Under the pieces are notes generated by a model. The model worked only from the letters and a program-made list of their open reading frames with translations. It made no database searches and was not told where the DNA came from. The translations under genes and the position numbers were made by a program. A stretch of 64,000 nt of DNA from Xestospongia muta (Eukaryota; Porifera; Demospongiae; Haplosclerida; Petrosiidae): contig OY848918.1 in assembly GCA_963693285.1 (NCBI GenBank), positions 10,567,092-10,631,091 of the forward strand, read 5' to 3'. Within the stretch, counting starts at the first letter, position 1; every line of letters begins with the position of its first letter. This document shows, piece by piece, positions 14,101-26,600 of the stretch.

Positions 14101-17100
14101 TTGGACAAGATGCTATAGTAGCTAATGGTACAACTGTTCTTATTAGATGTAATATAACACAAGTTAGTGATTAGTTTGTGTTCTATAAAGTATTAAGTGA
14201 TATTGTGATTTCATTAGGGTAGTCCTCCTCTATATTTGAAATGGTACAAAGATGGTTCACAATTTCTAAGTGGTGATTCAGATCCTGGTACTTTGAGACT
14301 GAATCTAGTTGCTGTAGGAAATACTGGTATATATGAATGCCGTGTCAGCAATGCTTATGGCAGTGATTCTGTTAACTCTATACTCAGTGTTTATGGTGAG
14401 TAAGATGTGGTCAATTCATCATCTAATAAACCTAAGGAGCAAATATACTATTATATACTTCAATGATAATATACAAGTAATAGTCTCATGTGGTCAAATA
14501 GACAATTACATATATATTAATATTTTAATTAACAAAATATACATGTGGTGAGTAAAATCGTTCTAAATGAGGTCATTATTTCAAGAGTTGGATGAACATA
14601 TACAATTAGGCATATACTGTCAATTTGTTTTAATGCATTATTATTGATTTTTACATTTTTACAGTATAGTAATTTTAATGCTGACAATGTATTCATTTGT
14701 TGAAACATATGTATGTCCATATGTATTTTCTTACATTTTAATCTTATCTGTTTTATTACTTAGAGAATTATTCAGTTTTACAATAAACACAGTATATTAA
14801 TACACTTTAATAGGCAATAGGCTTAAAAGAATTTGGTTTACTCTCTTCTTTTTTTAGTTAATGCAGACATATTGAACAAAACTGGAGGATTTGTTACCAA
14901 ACATAAAGGACAAAATGTGACATTCAACTGTACTGCTGATGGTGTTCCACGACCTGTTATTGTATGGACAAAAAATGGACAACTTTTATTGAACACAAGC
15001 AGAGTAACAATTCTATCATCAAAGGAGTCCAATGGTTTTCAAACAAACTATATTCCTGTTACAAGTGTGATGACAATCACAAACTTACGAGGAAATGATA
15101 ATGGTAGCTACTCTTGTCGAGCTGATAACAAAGTAAAAACTGGAGTTGTTTTAATGACACCATATGTACTCCAAGTAGTTGAATGTAAGTGACTTAAAGT
15201 GATTTTCATTTTTAATTATCTATTTTCAGCTTTACCAACAAACTACTGTTTAAATTCTCCTTGTGGTGAACATGGTAAATGTCACAGTTTGAGTAATGGA
15301 TATGTGTGTGATTGTTCTAGTGGATATACTGGTATTAACTGTGAACAAGGTAAGTTTATATGATACAATGTATACTGTATTACATTATCTTTATATAGTT
15401 GTGGTAATCTACATTTTACCAGAAATTACAAAACCACCTAGGAATACATCAGGGAATCTTTATTCCACTGTTAACCTTACTTGTAGAGCTACTGGTAGTC
15501 CTATTCCTACTATTTTGTGGTATAAAGATGATGTGTTAATTCCAAATGACAACAATGATCCTTCTGTATTGATGTTTACTGAACTGAATTTAAATGATAG
15601 AGGATTCTATCATTGTGAAGCTAAGAGTATAATTAGAGGAACTATTACTTCAGTGAACTCTTCAAGTGTTTTACTAAACATTTCTGGTATTAATTAAGAT
15701 AAAGAGATAAGTGTTTTATTGACAATTTAATATTCAATATAGATGTTGTTCAATATAAAGCTGAAATGAAAATATCAGATGATTTCGAGACAAGCAATAG
15801 GACTATATTGGAAATAATTCGGGATATCATTAATCAGGTACTGTCCATCATCAATAAGAAAGCTGTGTGTATATATAATTATATATATATATTGTGTATT
15901 TTTCATTTAACAGAGTAACAGTTTACTTTCTGGTAGCAGTCTTTCTAAGACTTCAAATACTTCCTTTTTATTCATACAACTTCTTGATTTAAATAACATG
16001 AAGTAAGTGTGTACTTTAGACTAGTTACATAATTTGTTCTCTCCCTTAATTTACAGCTACACTGCACAACTTAATACAATTCCTATTGTTGTTACTTTGG
16101 TAACAAAGAATGAAGCTACTGAACAACTCAGAGTTGGAGTACAACAACAATTGACTGCACTAAGTGTACAAATCAATGTTAATATTTCATTACATGAAGT
16201 GGACAGATTTGGTATGTCAATATCATTAACATAATGAATATTGATAATTTTATCAAGATGGTTGTCCTGCTAGCAATACTACTATACCATCACATTCTGG
16301 TAGACAAGATCTTAATATCATTATTTTGTGGTCTGAAGCTAATATTGGAGTACAAGTCATGAGAAGCTGTCCTTGTGGTAACAAGAGGTCAGAAGGAGGA
16401 GGGATTCTTCAAGCTACTAGATATTGTGGAGGAGACTTCACCAGTGGAGCTCTGTGGGCTGAACCAAATGTAGCAGCTTGTAATTTTAGTGATCTAACTC
16501 GTGAAATATGCAGTCTAAGAAATGTTTGTCAATATATTCAACTGTAATATTATTGATTTAAACTATTACATTTGTTAAGGCACCAGTTACAAAAAAAGTT
16601 AAACAACTGGAGAACCTCACCAGTAATAGTAGATTAGACTCTACTGAAGTGATAGCAAGTGTGAGTGTCCTGATAACAGCTACAGAAGATGTTTCTGGAA
16701 ATTTTACTGTAAGACCTCTCATATAATTGTTCTTACAAACTATTTATTATTATATTTATAGTTGTCTACTACATTTTTGGAAGTTGTTGACAATATTTTA
16801 AATGTTAATCAAGACACTTTACAGACTAGCCAAGTAAAATCTAACACATCAGCTAAGTCAGTTAGCTTTGTATATTATCAGAGATCAATATTGTCTTTTT
16901 ACATATAGAATGTTAGAAGCTATTGAGTCAGTTGTAGAAGGTATACCAATTACTAATATTACTGAACCAGTTATAATAACACAAAAATCATTTGCTGTAT
17001 CTGTACAACAAGTGAATATTAAAGAATTTACACAATCTGGTCAAAGATTCAGTGTAAATTATAGAGGGTTTTCAGATGGAAATCAAACTCTTAATTCTAA

Positions 17101-18930
17101 TGATTTAGTATTTGGAACAACTAGTAAACAACCAACAGCAGCTATCAGTTTACCAACCAATTTACTGAGTAGAGTTTCAAATATTACTAATAATACTAGA
17201 ATCACTCATTCAGTCTTCACTACTGACTCTCTATTTCTGAGGAGAATTAATAACTTTCTTGAGATTGGTAGTGTCATCATCTCAACTACTGTTGTAGGAA
17301 CAGATACAATAAGTGGACTGGATCCTCCAGTAGGTCTTAGTTTCTTGATTAATCCAGTAAATATTGTGATATGTGTTTCATAACCGTCATTGTAATTTTG
17401 TTATAGAATTTAAATGGATCATCTCCACAATGTTCATTTTGGAATCAATCTTTAGACAGTAAATTGAATTAGTTATTGTGTTAAGATAACTGTTCCTGTT
17501 AGATGGATATGGAGACTGGTCTAACAAAGGATGTCATAACACTAGTAATAATAAAACAGAAATTCTATGTGAATGCAATCATCTTACTAACTTTGCTATA
17601 TTAATGGTTAATAATGAAATAATTAATGTTGTTATTTAGTATTATAATTTATAGGATGTATCTCCTGTTATTAATGAACCAATAGAACAAACTGGACTGA
17701 CATTGTTCTTAGATTCTGTGACTTACATTGGTATCATTGTCTCTATCTTTTGTCTGACTATTACTATCATCTCTTACTTAGCTAACAAGTATGTTATTAA
17801 TTCATATTGACTTTATTATGTTGTCCTGATAGGAAACTACGTACTTCTGATCATGGACAACTTCTTCTTAACTTGTGTTTTGGTTTAATGGGTCTCTATA
17901 TTGCCTTTATTCTTGCTGTCCACAGTCGTACTATCCCTGTTCTCTGTGCTGCTACAGCTGCTGTATTACAGTATTTCTTTTTAGTGACTTTCATGATCAT
18001 GGCTGCTGAGGCTATCAACTTGTATATGAATTTAGTGATTGTCCTTGGAAGAAAAATTCATCGTTTTGTCTTAAAAGCTACCATATCATCATGGAGTAAG
18101 TATTTAATATCATCAGTATGATATACTATATAACTATTTCTTACTTGTAGTTACTCCATTGTTCATTGTCTTGTTCTGTTTTGCTCCCAATTATAAAAAC
18201 TACTTGAGTGATCATTTGTAAGTACATTAGTTATGTTTGTATATAAAATGTCTACATTTTATTATTATATAGTTGTCGTGCCTTTAATGAACCATACTAT
18301 ATTGGTATGATAGTTCCATTTCTGATCATCTATTTGTTCAATTGGGTGGTATTCATTATCATCATTGTTTCTCTTCTACGAAAAAGCTTCCAGTCTGATA
18401 TCAAAACAAAGAACAATAATAACATAACATTTGTTCGTCAACAACTTATTATAACTGTAACTTTGTCTATCTTGCTTGGTCTGGGATGGGGTATTGGACT
18501 TTTAGCCACTCAAGATATTCATACCAATAAGACAGTACGAGATCTGTTTGCTGCATTGTTTGTGATCATCACTGGTTTTCATGGTCTATTTATTTTTATA
18601 ACACATTGTCTTCGTTCTGAACAAGTAAGGATTACTTGGAAACGATGGTTCTATGGTGTTACAGGCAAAGACTTTAATGAACTCACATCTGCAATTTTTA
18701 CCAAACAAAAAAAACATGTCCCTGGTACAACAGGCAGTTCAACTATCAGACCACAAGAGGAGAATTTATCTGAGATAGCTTTAAAGAGTATGAAGACAGA
18801 ATCAAAGATAGAAGGTGTCACGTCTGCTGAGACAACATTTACTGAAGATCAAAATAAAAAGAAAATTGTGGAAGCTGAAGAAGAGAAACGGTATCAGTCA
18901 CAAAGTGTGTCTAACACCCAGGATTCATAA
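5113..18930 (+). CDS. A1: Calx-beta/Ig/EGF/HRM adhesion G-protein-coupled receptor
   Basis: I read 49 exons with GT-AG borders; they sum to 8,868 nt (2,955 aa plus stop). Order: signal peptide (MTQASLQLIVLYSLL), six-Cys module (to about residue 83), 14 Calx-beta repeats (about 84-1756, two or three exons each, most ending in Asp-rich IIDDDG-like loops), Ig (1757-1867), Ig (1868-1976), EGF with six Cys (1977-2016), Ig (2017-2104), an unassigned alpha/beta region possibly SEA-like (2105-2217), HRM (2218-2306, CPCGN, RYCGGDF, ALW), GAIN (2307-2530), GPS (2531-2582, CSFW and CNHLTNFA with the HL/T cleavage site), seven membrane segments (about 2590-2860) and a charged tail. Calx-beta plus GAIN plus 7TM recalls ADGRV1/VLGR1; the Ig-EGF-HRM part is unlike it. 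Expected at the plasma membrane as an autoproteolysed adhesion receptor. The least certain borders are exons 17, 18 and 36. Confidence 0.85.
5456..6433 (+). other. Intron 2 of A1 with a locally GC- and CpG-richer segment
   Basis: This 978-bp intron is much longer than most in the gene. Positions about 5835-6060 are clearly richer in G+C and CpG (for example CTCGCCGCTCACTGCGTGGG and GCACCTTCGGG) than the surrounding AT-rich sequence. I see no ORF, terminal inverted repeat or tRNA-like fold by eye. It may be an inserted element or an unannotated RNA. Confidence 0.4.
6434..13867 (+). other. Calx-beta array of A1, 14 repeats
   Basis: Exons: 6434-6586, 6636-6857; 7006-7197, 7245-7439; 7490-7666, 7713-7931; 8454-8606, 8660-8887; 8936-9067, 9126-9314; 9402-9524, 9567-9797; 9857-9979, 10025-10255; 10309-10416, 10459-10680; 10730-10852, 10895-10980, 11041-11209; 11262-11387, 11499-11696; 11741-11860, 11939-12175; 12291-12413, 12459-12689; 12824-12946, 12992-13222; 13470-13592, 13637-13867. 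The first exon of each repeat carries a V-x-F start and a first beta-hairpin; the second carries the (A/P)LE-x-x-E signature and ends in an acidic DDD/DDG loop, as in Calx-beta domains, which bind Ca2+ in the Na/Ca exchanger. Repeats 6-7 and 12-14 are the most alike (123-nt plus 231-nt exons), pointing to local tandem duplication. Every border between repeats is phase 1. Confidence 0.8.
13986..18930 (+). other. Ig-Ig-EGF-Ig-HRM-GAIN/GPS-7TM cassette of A1
   Basis: Exons: 14008-14162 and 14218-14395 (one Ig, split in mid-domain at phase 0 or 2), 14858-15184 (Ig), 15230-15349 (EGF), about 15423-15686 (Ig), 15743-15837, 15914-16002, 16057-16211 (SEA-like?), 16258-16523 (HRM), 16580-16708, 16762-16856, 16909-17356 (GAIN), 17407-17458 and 17503-17606 (GPS), 17655-17788 (membrane segment 1), 17833-18095 (segments 2-4), 18151-18217 (rest of 4 and loop), 18273-18930 (segments 5-7 and tail). 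The cassette matches gene E 56606-62818 very closely in exons and introns, and the match runs on into the 3' flank. It enters after a phase-1 border, so it is in frame with the Calx-beta array. Confidence 0.8.
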
Positions 18931-20311
18931 ACAAGTTTACTAATTGCTTTTTTGTGATATAAAAAAATTAAACAGTTTTGTTAGTACAGCTTCATTTTTT
19001 TATTTTATTTTTTATTTAACTTTTTTACTAGAGCTTGAGTCATTTTTAAACTTATTAATATTTTGTTGTCTTTGAAAAATGCTTAGATTTGACTTTTAGA
19101 ATTTAGTTTACATAAATAATCAATGAAATCATTAGCTGTTAACATATTCAAATAATACTATGTTTATATAACAGCTTCAAAATAATGTACATTGTATTAA
19201 CTACAATAATCTAGTAGTTTTTATAAATGAAGATGATAAACTGATTTTCTTGCTATTTATCATTATCTACGTTATTTCTGAGTAGACAACTCATTATGTA
19301 TAGGGGATTTAGTTTTTATTTTATATAGGGGAGTTAACTTTTATTCCCTGCAGTGTAAGTTGAAGCTGTTGTATAGACATAGCATTATTTGAATATATCA
19401 ACAGATAATTGTTTCATAAATTACTTATGTAAACTAATTTATAAAAGTCAACTTTTAAGGTTTTTAAAATAAAGGTGGAGTTATATATAACTGGTGATGG
19501 TTTAACGATAAGGTTTTTAATATGATGTTATGTCTGCTTGCTATTTCTATAAAATGAGTACTTTTAAGAGTATGGAATAATAGTTAAATGTCTCACTTTG
19601 TCTATGAACACACCACAACCTAATCAATAATTAAATATTGCTTACTTATTAAAGAAATAATTTAATGTTTATAGTCAGAAACTACAATGTTTAATTGACA
19701 GATAATTTCATCACATTTTATCATGTATTAGCACAGAGATATTTAGTATCAGTTTTGTGACAACACAATAACAAAGTATATATTATATAGTTCTTAATTA
19801 TGTCATAATGGTTTCCTTCATATATAATAATGGTATCTACAATAAATGGGAGTTATCTATAAGTTTATTTGCATAACCTTTAATATTAATTGTCCATGGT
19901 AATAATATGCAGTTAATATAGTCTTATGAGATGTAATTACATATTGTTTCTATCATATATGACAATAGTATCTGTAAGAAATGGAAGTCTTCTGTACCTT
20001 CATTTGTATATACTTGATTATTTATTGCATAACCATTATTTATTACATACTGATAAAAAATAGGGACTTCATTAAACTACTCTTTTTCTCTTACAATTAG
20101 CTACTGAAGAACTGGAAATTTTTCAAATAATATGATCACATTACGTCTCTAATTACCTATGTTGATAGTTATATTTCATTTTTTATAATATTTTTCCAAA
20201 GAATTTGAGAATAGTTTAACAGCAGAATCATCATTTGATTTCACAACTACAAGTATAAACAATATATAATACACTCTAAATTTTTTAATCCAAACTTCTT
20301 ATTTTGCAAAG
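18931..20311 (+). other. 3'UTR and flank of A1
   Basis: No exon seen. The sequence matches the flank after gene E (62819 to about 63665) in blocks; E lacks about 380 bp corresponding to roughly 19190-19570. The match ends near 20190, about 120 bp before the orphan stalk exons. A candidate polyadenylation hexamer AATAAA lies at 19468-19473. The E copy has one only 45 bp after its stop codon, whereas A1 reads AAAAAA there. Confidence 0.5.
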
Positions 20312-21024
20312 ACTCAAAGACTATATCACCAACAAGATTATTAAGTTCATCATCAATCAATGAAGGTGTTTTTGGTACAATATTCACAGGTACTATAGAG
20401 TATACTTCAATATAAGTTGTGATTAATTTTTGCAAAGACTATGCTGTCATTACACCAATAAGATCACCACTATTATCAGCTAATGCTAATGTGACTAGTA
20501 CAATGTCTACAGGTAATGGTTTGTTAATGTAAGTATATAATTTGACAGTATTACTTCTTATTGTTTAGACTCTATAACTGATCACATGTCAATGAAAAAT
20601 TCAGCATGTGTTTATGTCACTAGTACTAATATAATGTCTACTGGTAAACAAACAATAACAAACCAGTTTGTTTTATCAGTTTCTATTATAGATTACCCAT
20701 CAAGTAATGATGATGCTAACATATTATTGTTAGGTAATATCATATGTGTAATGTTTGTAGGTCAATGACAATGTTATTATTACAGTTACACTTCCAATAT
20801 TCACTGCTATACTGTCATCAGTTATAACTGCTATTATTACATCAGTAATATGTTTGATTATAACAAGAAGAAAACTTGGCTCACCACAAGAGACTACCTC
20901 TGATATCTATGACATACCTAACGTTCCAATATATGACACTCCTGATATTAATACTGGTGATCTTAGCAAAACAATAACACTAGAACTAAAAGAAAATGTT
21001 GCTTATGAAGAAATAAGACATTGA
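20312..21024 (+). CDS. Orphan 3' exons: Ser/Thr-rich stalk, membrane segment, ITIM-like tail
   Basis: Five open exons with GT-AG borders: 20312-20389, 20438-20512, 20569-20643, 20692-20733 and 20786-21024. They match the last four exons of gene C, with one extra stalk exon. The stalk is rich in Ser and Thr. A hydrophobic segment (starting VTLPIFTAILSSVITAII) is followed by a basic stop-transfer stretch and a tail with DIYDIP, PIYDTP and a final VAYEEI before RH-stop. VAYEEI fits the ITIM consensus (V-x-Y-x-x-I), and YDIP and YDTP fit the YxxP pattern bound by Crk/Nck-type SH2 domains. No signal peptide or extracellular exon of its own precedes it; the nearest upstream gene is A1. All first borders are phase 1, the phase in which the A1 Calx-beta exons end. 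It is either an alternative 3' end of A1 or the stranded tail of a lost paralog. Confidence 0.7.
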
Positions 21025-21500
21025 GTTATTATGCTGCATGTGATTTCTTTATCATTTCATTGAACATTTCAATATTAAGAGTTTGTTTAGTTATATATAC
21101 ATTTGTTATTGGTCTAATGATCAAGAAACATTTTTGAAAATTTAGAGATGGATAATGTTATTTCTTTACAAACAAGATATAATGCACCAAATTTTGTATG
21201 TATATATTTTTGTAGTTTGTTAATATTCTTTCATTGTAGAAATGTGCTTGTACTATTCTTATAAAGAAATCCACAAGTGGTGATTATTTATTATAACCAA
21301 TATTAAATGCTACATTGTAAAATTATTATTTTTATAGAATACTTGATGAACAGGTCTGAACAAGCAGACTCTTAAGTAATAAAGTTATTAAAATGTATAC
21401 AATGAAATTAACACTTTATGGTTATACATTACCTGTTCTTAATTAAGGAATAAATTTAAAAGTCTCAAAGTATTAAATGAATTAAAAGCATTAGCAATAA
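21025..21500 (+). other. 3'UTR-like flank of the ITIM-like tail exon
   Basis: This flank resembles the sequence after gene C (28435 to about 29060), including the block around GGTCTAATGA followed by CAAGAAACAT. A candidate AATAAA hexamer lies at 21378-21383. Conservation of the 3' flank suggests the orphan exons are, or recently were, transcribed. Confidence 0.45.
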
Positions 21501-21830
21501 CTGAAATTAAAACTGTCCATGATATGATAGTTAATGATAGCAATCAACCTTAAAGTGTTGTAATGTTTATTGTTTATCTTAATTAATGTTAGCTGTTTTA
21601 ATAACACATTAATACAAATTGCCTACCTTTGATCATCTCATCAATGGACACAAGCTTTCTGTATATTTCTAGATTAGTAGTTGTAGTCTTTATCACATAG
21701 TTTCAGTTAGTATGTATACACATCATATCATATCAAAGATCCTGTTACTTAAAATTACTTAATTAGTTAGTCTCACAAAATAATGGCAGATGGTCTGGTG
21801 TTCAAAAAGCGGTACATTTAAATAAAAGAA
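21501..21830 (+). promoter_or_regulatory. Orphan upstream block without a first exon
   Basis: About 330 bp match the upstream regions of A1 (4620-5080, part of it inverted there) and of E0 (29410-30000). In those two places the block is followed by the MTQ-type signal-peptide exon. Here no such exon follows, so it appears to be a promoter left behind after loss of a gene. It also serves as the empty site for the MITE in the E0 copy. Confidence 0.5.
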
Positions 21831-23384
21831 CAAATTTAGATAAAGTACATGATATTGTAACAATGTAACAATCAGTAACAGTCTTATTCCAGCATCTTAT
21901 CTTGTCTAAGAATAAAAAAATTATTATTAGTTTTAACCATTAATAGCTACATAAACAGTTCCTTCCATAGTATCTTAGTGAAAAAAACATTGTGAATTCC
22001 AATCAAAACTATTAGACATTTTTAAATGTTTCTCACCTTGTAAAATGCTATAACATTACACTACATACTAAATGTTTTAATGCACATTTGCAAAAAAGGG
22101 TCCTGCCAGCCAGTCAGAGTATAGCAGTAAGATTGGTCTAAGGATGATGGCAGTATAACAGTTTCCTATTAAATACTAAGATTAGATGTTTTGTAATATT
22201 GGGATATATAAAAAATATTTCTTTATTATAGTATATTTATATTTTGTTTTATTAATTTTACTCAATTCTTTGCTTGTGTTAACATTGCACAGATGCCTTC
22301 TCTTTCCTAAAACCATCTTCTCTCTTTATTAATTTTGAAAATAGAGTTACATAATCATTGGACAATATTACAACATCATCTTTGGTCCTGATACTCTCAA
22401 TCCACATTCCTCCTTTGTTCGTTTGAAACTATCCAGTAAAACTAATGAATCCATTCCAAATATTGAAACTGGTTGCAATTTGAAAGACTAATAAACATTT
22501 AGCAATAATTATAGTTTGCTTGGCACATGTTCCATGTTGTTCCTTGAACACCAGAGGTCTGAATATAATCTGTATGTGTCTGACAAAGCAGTACTATGTA
22601 CATATAGTAGTAGTATATTTCTTGTGTTAAGTGTTATATACTCTTTAAAACAATGATAGCTTCCTTAAGACAAAAGAAATATTAAGAACAGATAGTGAGC
22701 TCAAGTTTATGTATAATATATATTTAGTTAAGTACTCAAGTTAAGTATAATATTAAGATCACACTGGAGTGTATTAACTAAATGGTAAATAATATAAAGA
22801 TATATTATAATACTGGGATATTGTTTAATATTAGTAATGATGACAGAAATAAAGGTTTTAATGAAGACTTGTCGAGACGCATGACTCCATAAAAGGAAAT
22901 CTTTGCTGTTTATACTTTTACTAACTACTTCAGACTCTTAGTGTAGTACAACATGTTGTCTAATAGCGATGTAGCTAATGATAAAATGTCAACAGGATGT
23001 TATTGGAAATGTTTAGTGTCTAAACATACACAGTTTGTTAGACTTACTGAGTGATCTATTAATTATATGATGGTCTATGGTATCACAATTAGAAAGCTAA
23101 ACATTAACTTGAAAATTAAATGCTAGCCTTACAGTCTGATAGACACTCCTGATATTGATATTGTTTATGTTACTATAACTACTAGACAATATTGTTTGTG
23201 AAGGAATATATTACTGAATGATTCACATATTACTAAAAGTAATCATTGCTTATGGAAAACATTATTATTAAAGTCTAAATATAATATTATTGACTAGTAT
23301 AATGCTACTAGTGTTTGTAATATACATAATTCAGCTTGATTTACTGAGTGTCTGATCTTTTCTATATAATATTTATTGTTATAT
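21831..23384. other. Intergenic sequence with gene relics
   Basis: No gene is recognised. Around 22975-23080 lies a second, degraded copy of the MTNEA-type upstream block (the GTTTAGTGTCTAAACATAC and GTTAGACTTACTGAGTGAT parts match 1160-1220). A GACACTCCTGATATTGATA stretch near 23142 resembles the tail exon. These relics fit repeated gain and loss of cluster members. Confidence 0.4.
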
Positions 23385-23633
23385 AATACGTACATGTAGC
23401 TATTATCAATAAAATAACAGTAAACACAATTTAGTCCATTAACAATCTATCTAATGATATAAAAACCTACAAGTACCTAAACAAACCTACTTTGTTAGTT
23501 TTGCTGAATCATCCATTAACTAGACAAATAGTCTAATGTGGAAACGAAAGTACAATCAGGCAATAAAATAACACATTTGGAAACATCCAGATTCACTAAC
23601 TGGACTAAACAGATTTAGTACTGCCTTGCTAAG
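23385..23633 (+). promoter_or_regulatory. Conserved upstream block of gene C (copy 2 of the MTNEA type)
   Basis: Matches 1080-1352 over about 250 bp up to the start codon, with several small indels. It is taken as promoter and 5'UTR of gene C. Confidence 0.5.
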
Positions 23634-26600
23634 ATGACTAATGAAGCAATATTCTTGTTGTTTATTCTCTTACCTACAACAGGTAAGCAGGCTATATTTA
23701 ATATTACTATATACAGAAAATTATTGTACTACCAGAACCAGCCCAGACAACATTCAATGAAGATGATATGGTACAATGTTTCAATGATGTTACATCATGT
23801 AATGCTAACAGTAATGTAATGATGATAACTGCTGGACAATGTTGTAATTCAACTGGAGGATCTTCTAGACATGTGAGAGTTGTTTTTCCAGGTAATCAAG
23901 TTTTTTGTGGCAGTTGTTTTGGTGAGTTTATTATTATAATAAATATAAACTGTGTTAAAATTAAAGAATAAATTACTGAAATAATAATTTATAATATATG
24001 TAATTATACTTAATTAAAATATAAATTCTAATATTGCTGTAGAACAATAAACTATAAGTAATAGAAAACAATATTATAATATTAGATAATTTAACATGAA
24101 ATTAAATACTTTAAAGTTTATTATGTTTGTTTCCTTGTGTCAATATATATAATCAATCAATTTAATGATTGCAACAATAATTATCACATTATATAGCTGT
24201 TACATTCAATCAAACATCATATTTGTTTGGATCTAAAAATAGTGGAAAATCTGTATCTTTTCCAATAACTGTTTCATATTTCTCTGGTACTGGTAACTAT
24301 GATGTTAGACTCAGGATTAACAATAACCCAGATCCATTACCAAGTGAGTTCTTGTTACAGTAAAATGTTATTATTGACTTTGTAGATGGTGGACGTTTTA
24401 TCAGCAGTTTTTCTAATAATAACATTCAGTTTACACCATCAACTACATCACACAACTTCTCTATGACATTAGCTTCTAGTGGAAACAATGTTGCTCTTGA
24501 AGATGCACTAAGTTTTACTCTTGTGTTGTCTGTTACTTCCTCCTCCTTCAGTGGTTTTACAGTTATTGTATTGAGTTCAGTTAATGTTATAATAGATGAT
24601 TTAGATGGTGAGTAAATCAGATAGTTACATGTACATGTGTTGTTGTATACATAACAATGTTGATTATAGTCCTGAATATTAATAGAACAGTGAGAACTTT
24701 ACTTAAAATCAAAATTTATTTTAATAATTCTAATATTGTTATGTTATTTTATTAGTAATTGTGGTAAGATTTGATGAAGCATCACTTCTTCATGAAGCTC
24801 AAGAAGCTTCTGGACGTGTGTCTGTTGTAATTAATCATAATATTATTTCATTTGCTACATCATTTAATGTGACTATAACTACAAGAGAGTATAGTGGAGA
24901 TCCTTCAAGTTTGACTCAAAATCACTCAATAGCAACAACTGATGGTGATATAACAATAATATTATGAATCAATGATTAATTTTAACTGTTACTAGATTAT
25001 ATTGATGGTGAGACAGTCACAAAGACATTTACAGCTGAAAGTACGGATGCTGAAAGAACATTTGAATTTACAATCATTAATGATAAAATTGTTGAATTGG
25101 ATGAACTCTTTGATCTTGTTATAACTGTTAATGATCCTCGAGTAAAGATAGAACGTGAAGTGGGCTATGCTTCAATCTCTGATGATGAAAGTAAACATAT
25201 ATATTATATTGTGTGTATGCTATATCATGTTGTTCAATAGAATTCAGTATTGGTTTTAACCAAACAGAGTACACCATATATGAAGGTGAAAATATAACAT
25301 TGACTGTAATAGAGTATCATGGATTCACTGGTGGTTTTGCACGTGGTGGAGTGCCTATATATCGTCTATCTGGATCGTTTCTATTATTTTTTGATATAGA
25401 CAGTTCAGCTGATGAAAGTTAGTTAGTATCATTTCTAGAAAAACATTATCTTATATTGTCACTATAGATGTTGACTTTACAATCAACAAAACACTTCCTC
25501 GATTCACATACTCTCCTAATAACACTATTAACAGTATTTCTGTACCATTTCATAGTTTTAGTGATAGTGTTCTTGAGAGATCTGAAACAGCTGTCTTTGA
25601 AATAAGACTTGATACAACTGACCTTTTTATACAAATTCATAATAGCATTGTCCAACGTGCAACTATCACCATTTTGGATAACCCTGGTAAGATTTGTATT
25701 ATATATGAATATTACAATATATGTTAGTGTTGTAAAAATTCTCATGACTGAGAATGTTAACCATTCTTTGAAGTACAGAATTTTCTCATTCTTAATAAAC
25801 ACTTTTGTTATCCATATAATTAACAAATTAAAATTAAAATGTGTCATTCAGTAGATACTTCATTGTTTGCTATTAACAGTTTAGTCACTTTTAACTAAAC
25901 TTTATTTAACAAACTCTTAAAAACAGCCATAGTCTAATATATTTACAGTTAAGTTTTCTTTAATGGCTTCCCCAAACAGCAAACCTTTCTAATACACACA
26001 TAATCGCATGTTCCAGGATGAAATTCTTTCACATAGTACTTGCACATTCTCTAAAATGTTGAAACTCCCATATTCTATGCAACAAACAAGTTTTGTTGTC
26101 CATATAATAAACAATTACTAATCATAATAAAAAGTGGGAGTACATGATGTTAGTAAAATAACATCAACTCCATTGTATATATCTCCAGGAAGATAATTCT
26201 TATCTTTAAATAAAGGACATTTATGCAACCAGGACAACTTTGGCCTAACTAGTCCTGAATAGTTTGGTTCAACTATATATATAAACATATCTATATATGC
26301 ATGTTGACAGAAGAATTATAAACAAGTAATAGTCAATAGCTTTGGGAGGAACTGGTAGTTTAGTGTATTAATTGGTATCTATCTTTCTATAGTGGCCATA
26401 GTGAAGTTGTCTGCTAGTAAATATAACACATCAGAGTCAGTTGGAGGAGTACAGGTATGTGCAGACTTAATTAACATAACTCTTGGATCTGGTCAAACAT
26501 TGCGAGTAAATTTTGCTTTTATTAATGGATCAGCATTGAGAAATGGTAAGAGTTGGACAATAATATGTTAATATTTATTGAGATACTCTTCTCTGTAGAT

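Noticed and set aside
20247..20435. Minus-strand ORF of 62 codons over the first orphan stalk exon
   Set aside because: It overlaps a plus-strand exon matched by gene C and has no features of its own.
25446..25854. ORFs on both strands (133 and 81 codons) around the end of gene C exon 8
   Set aside because: They overlap a well-supported Calx-beta exon and its AT-rich intron and have no recognisable domain.
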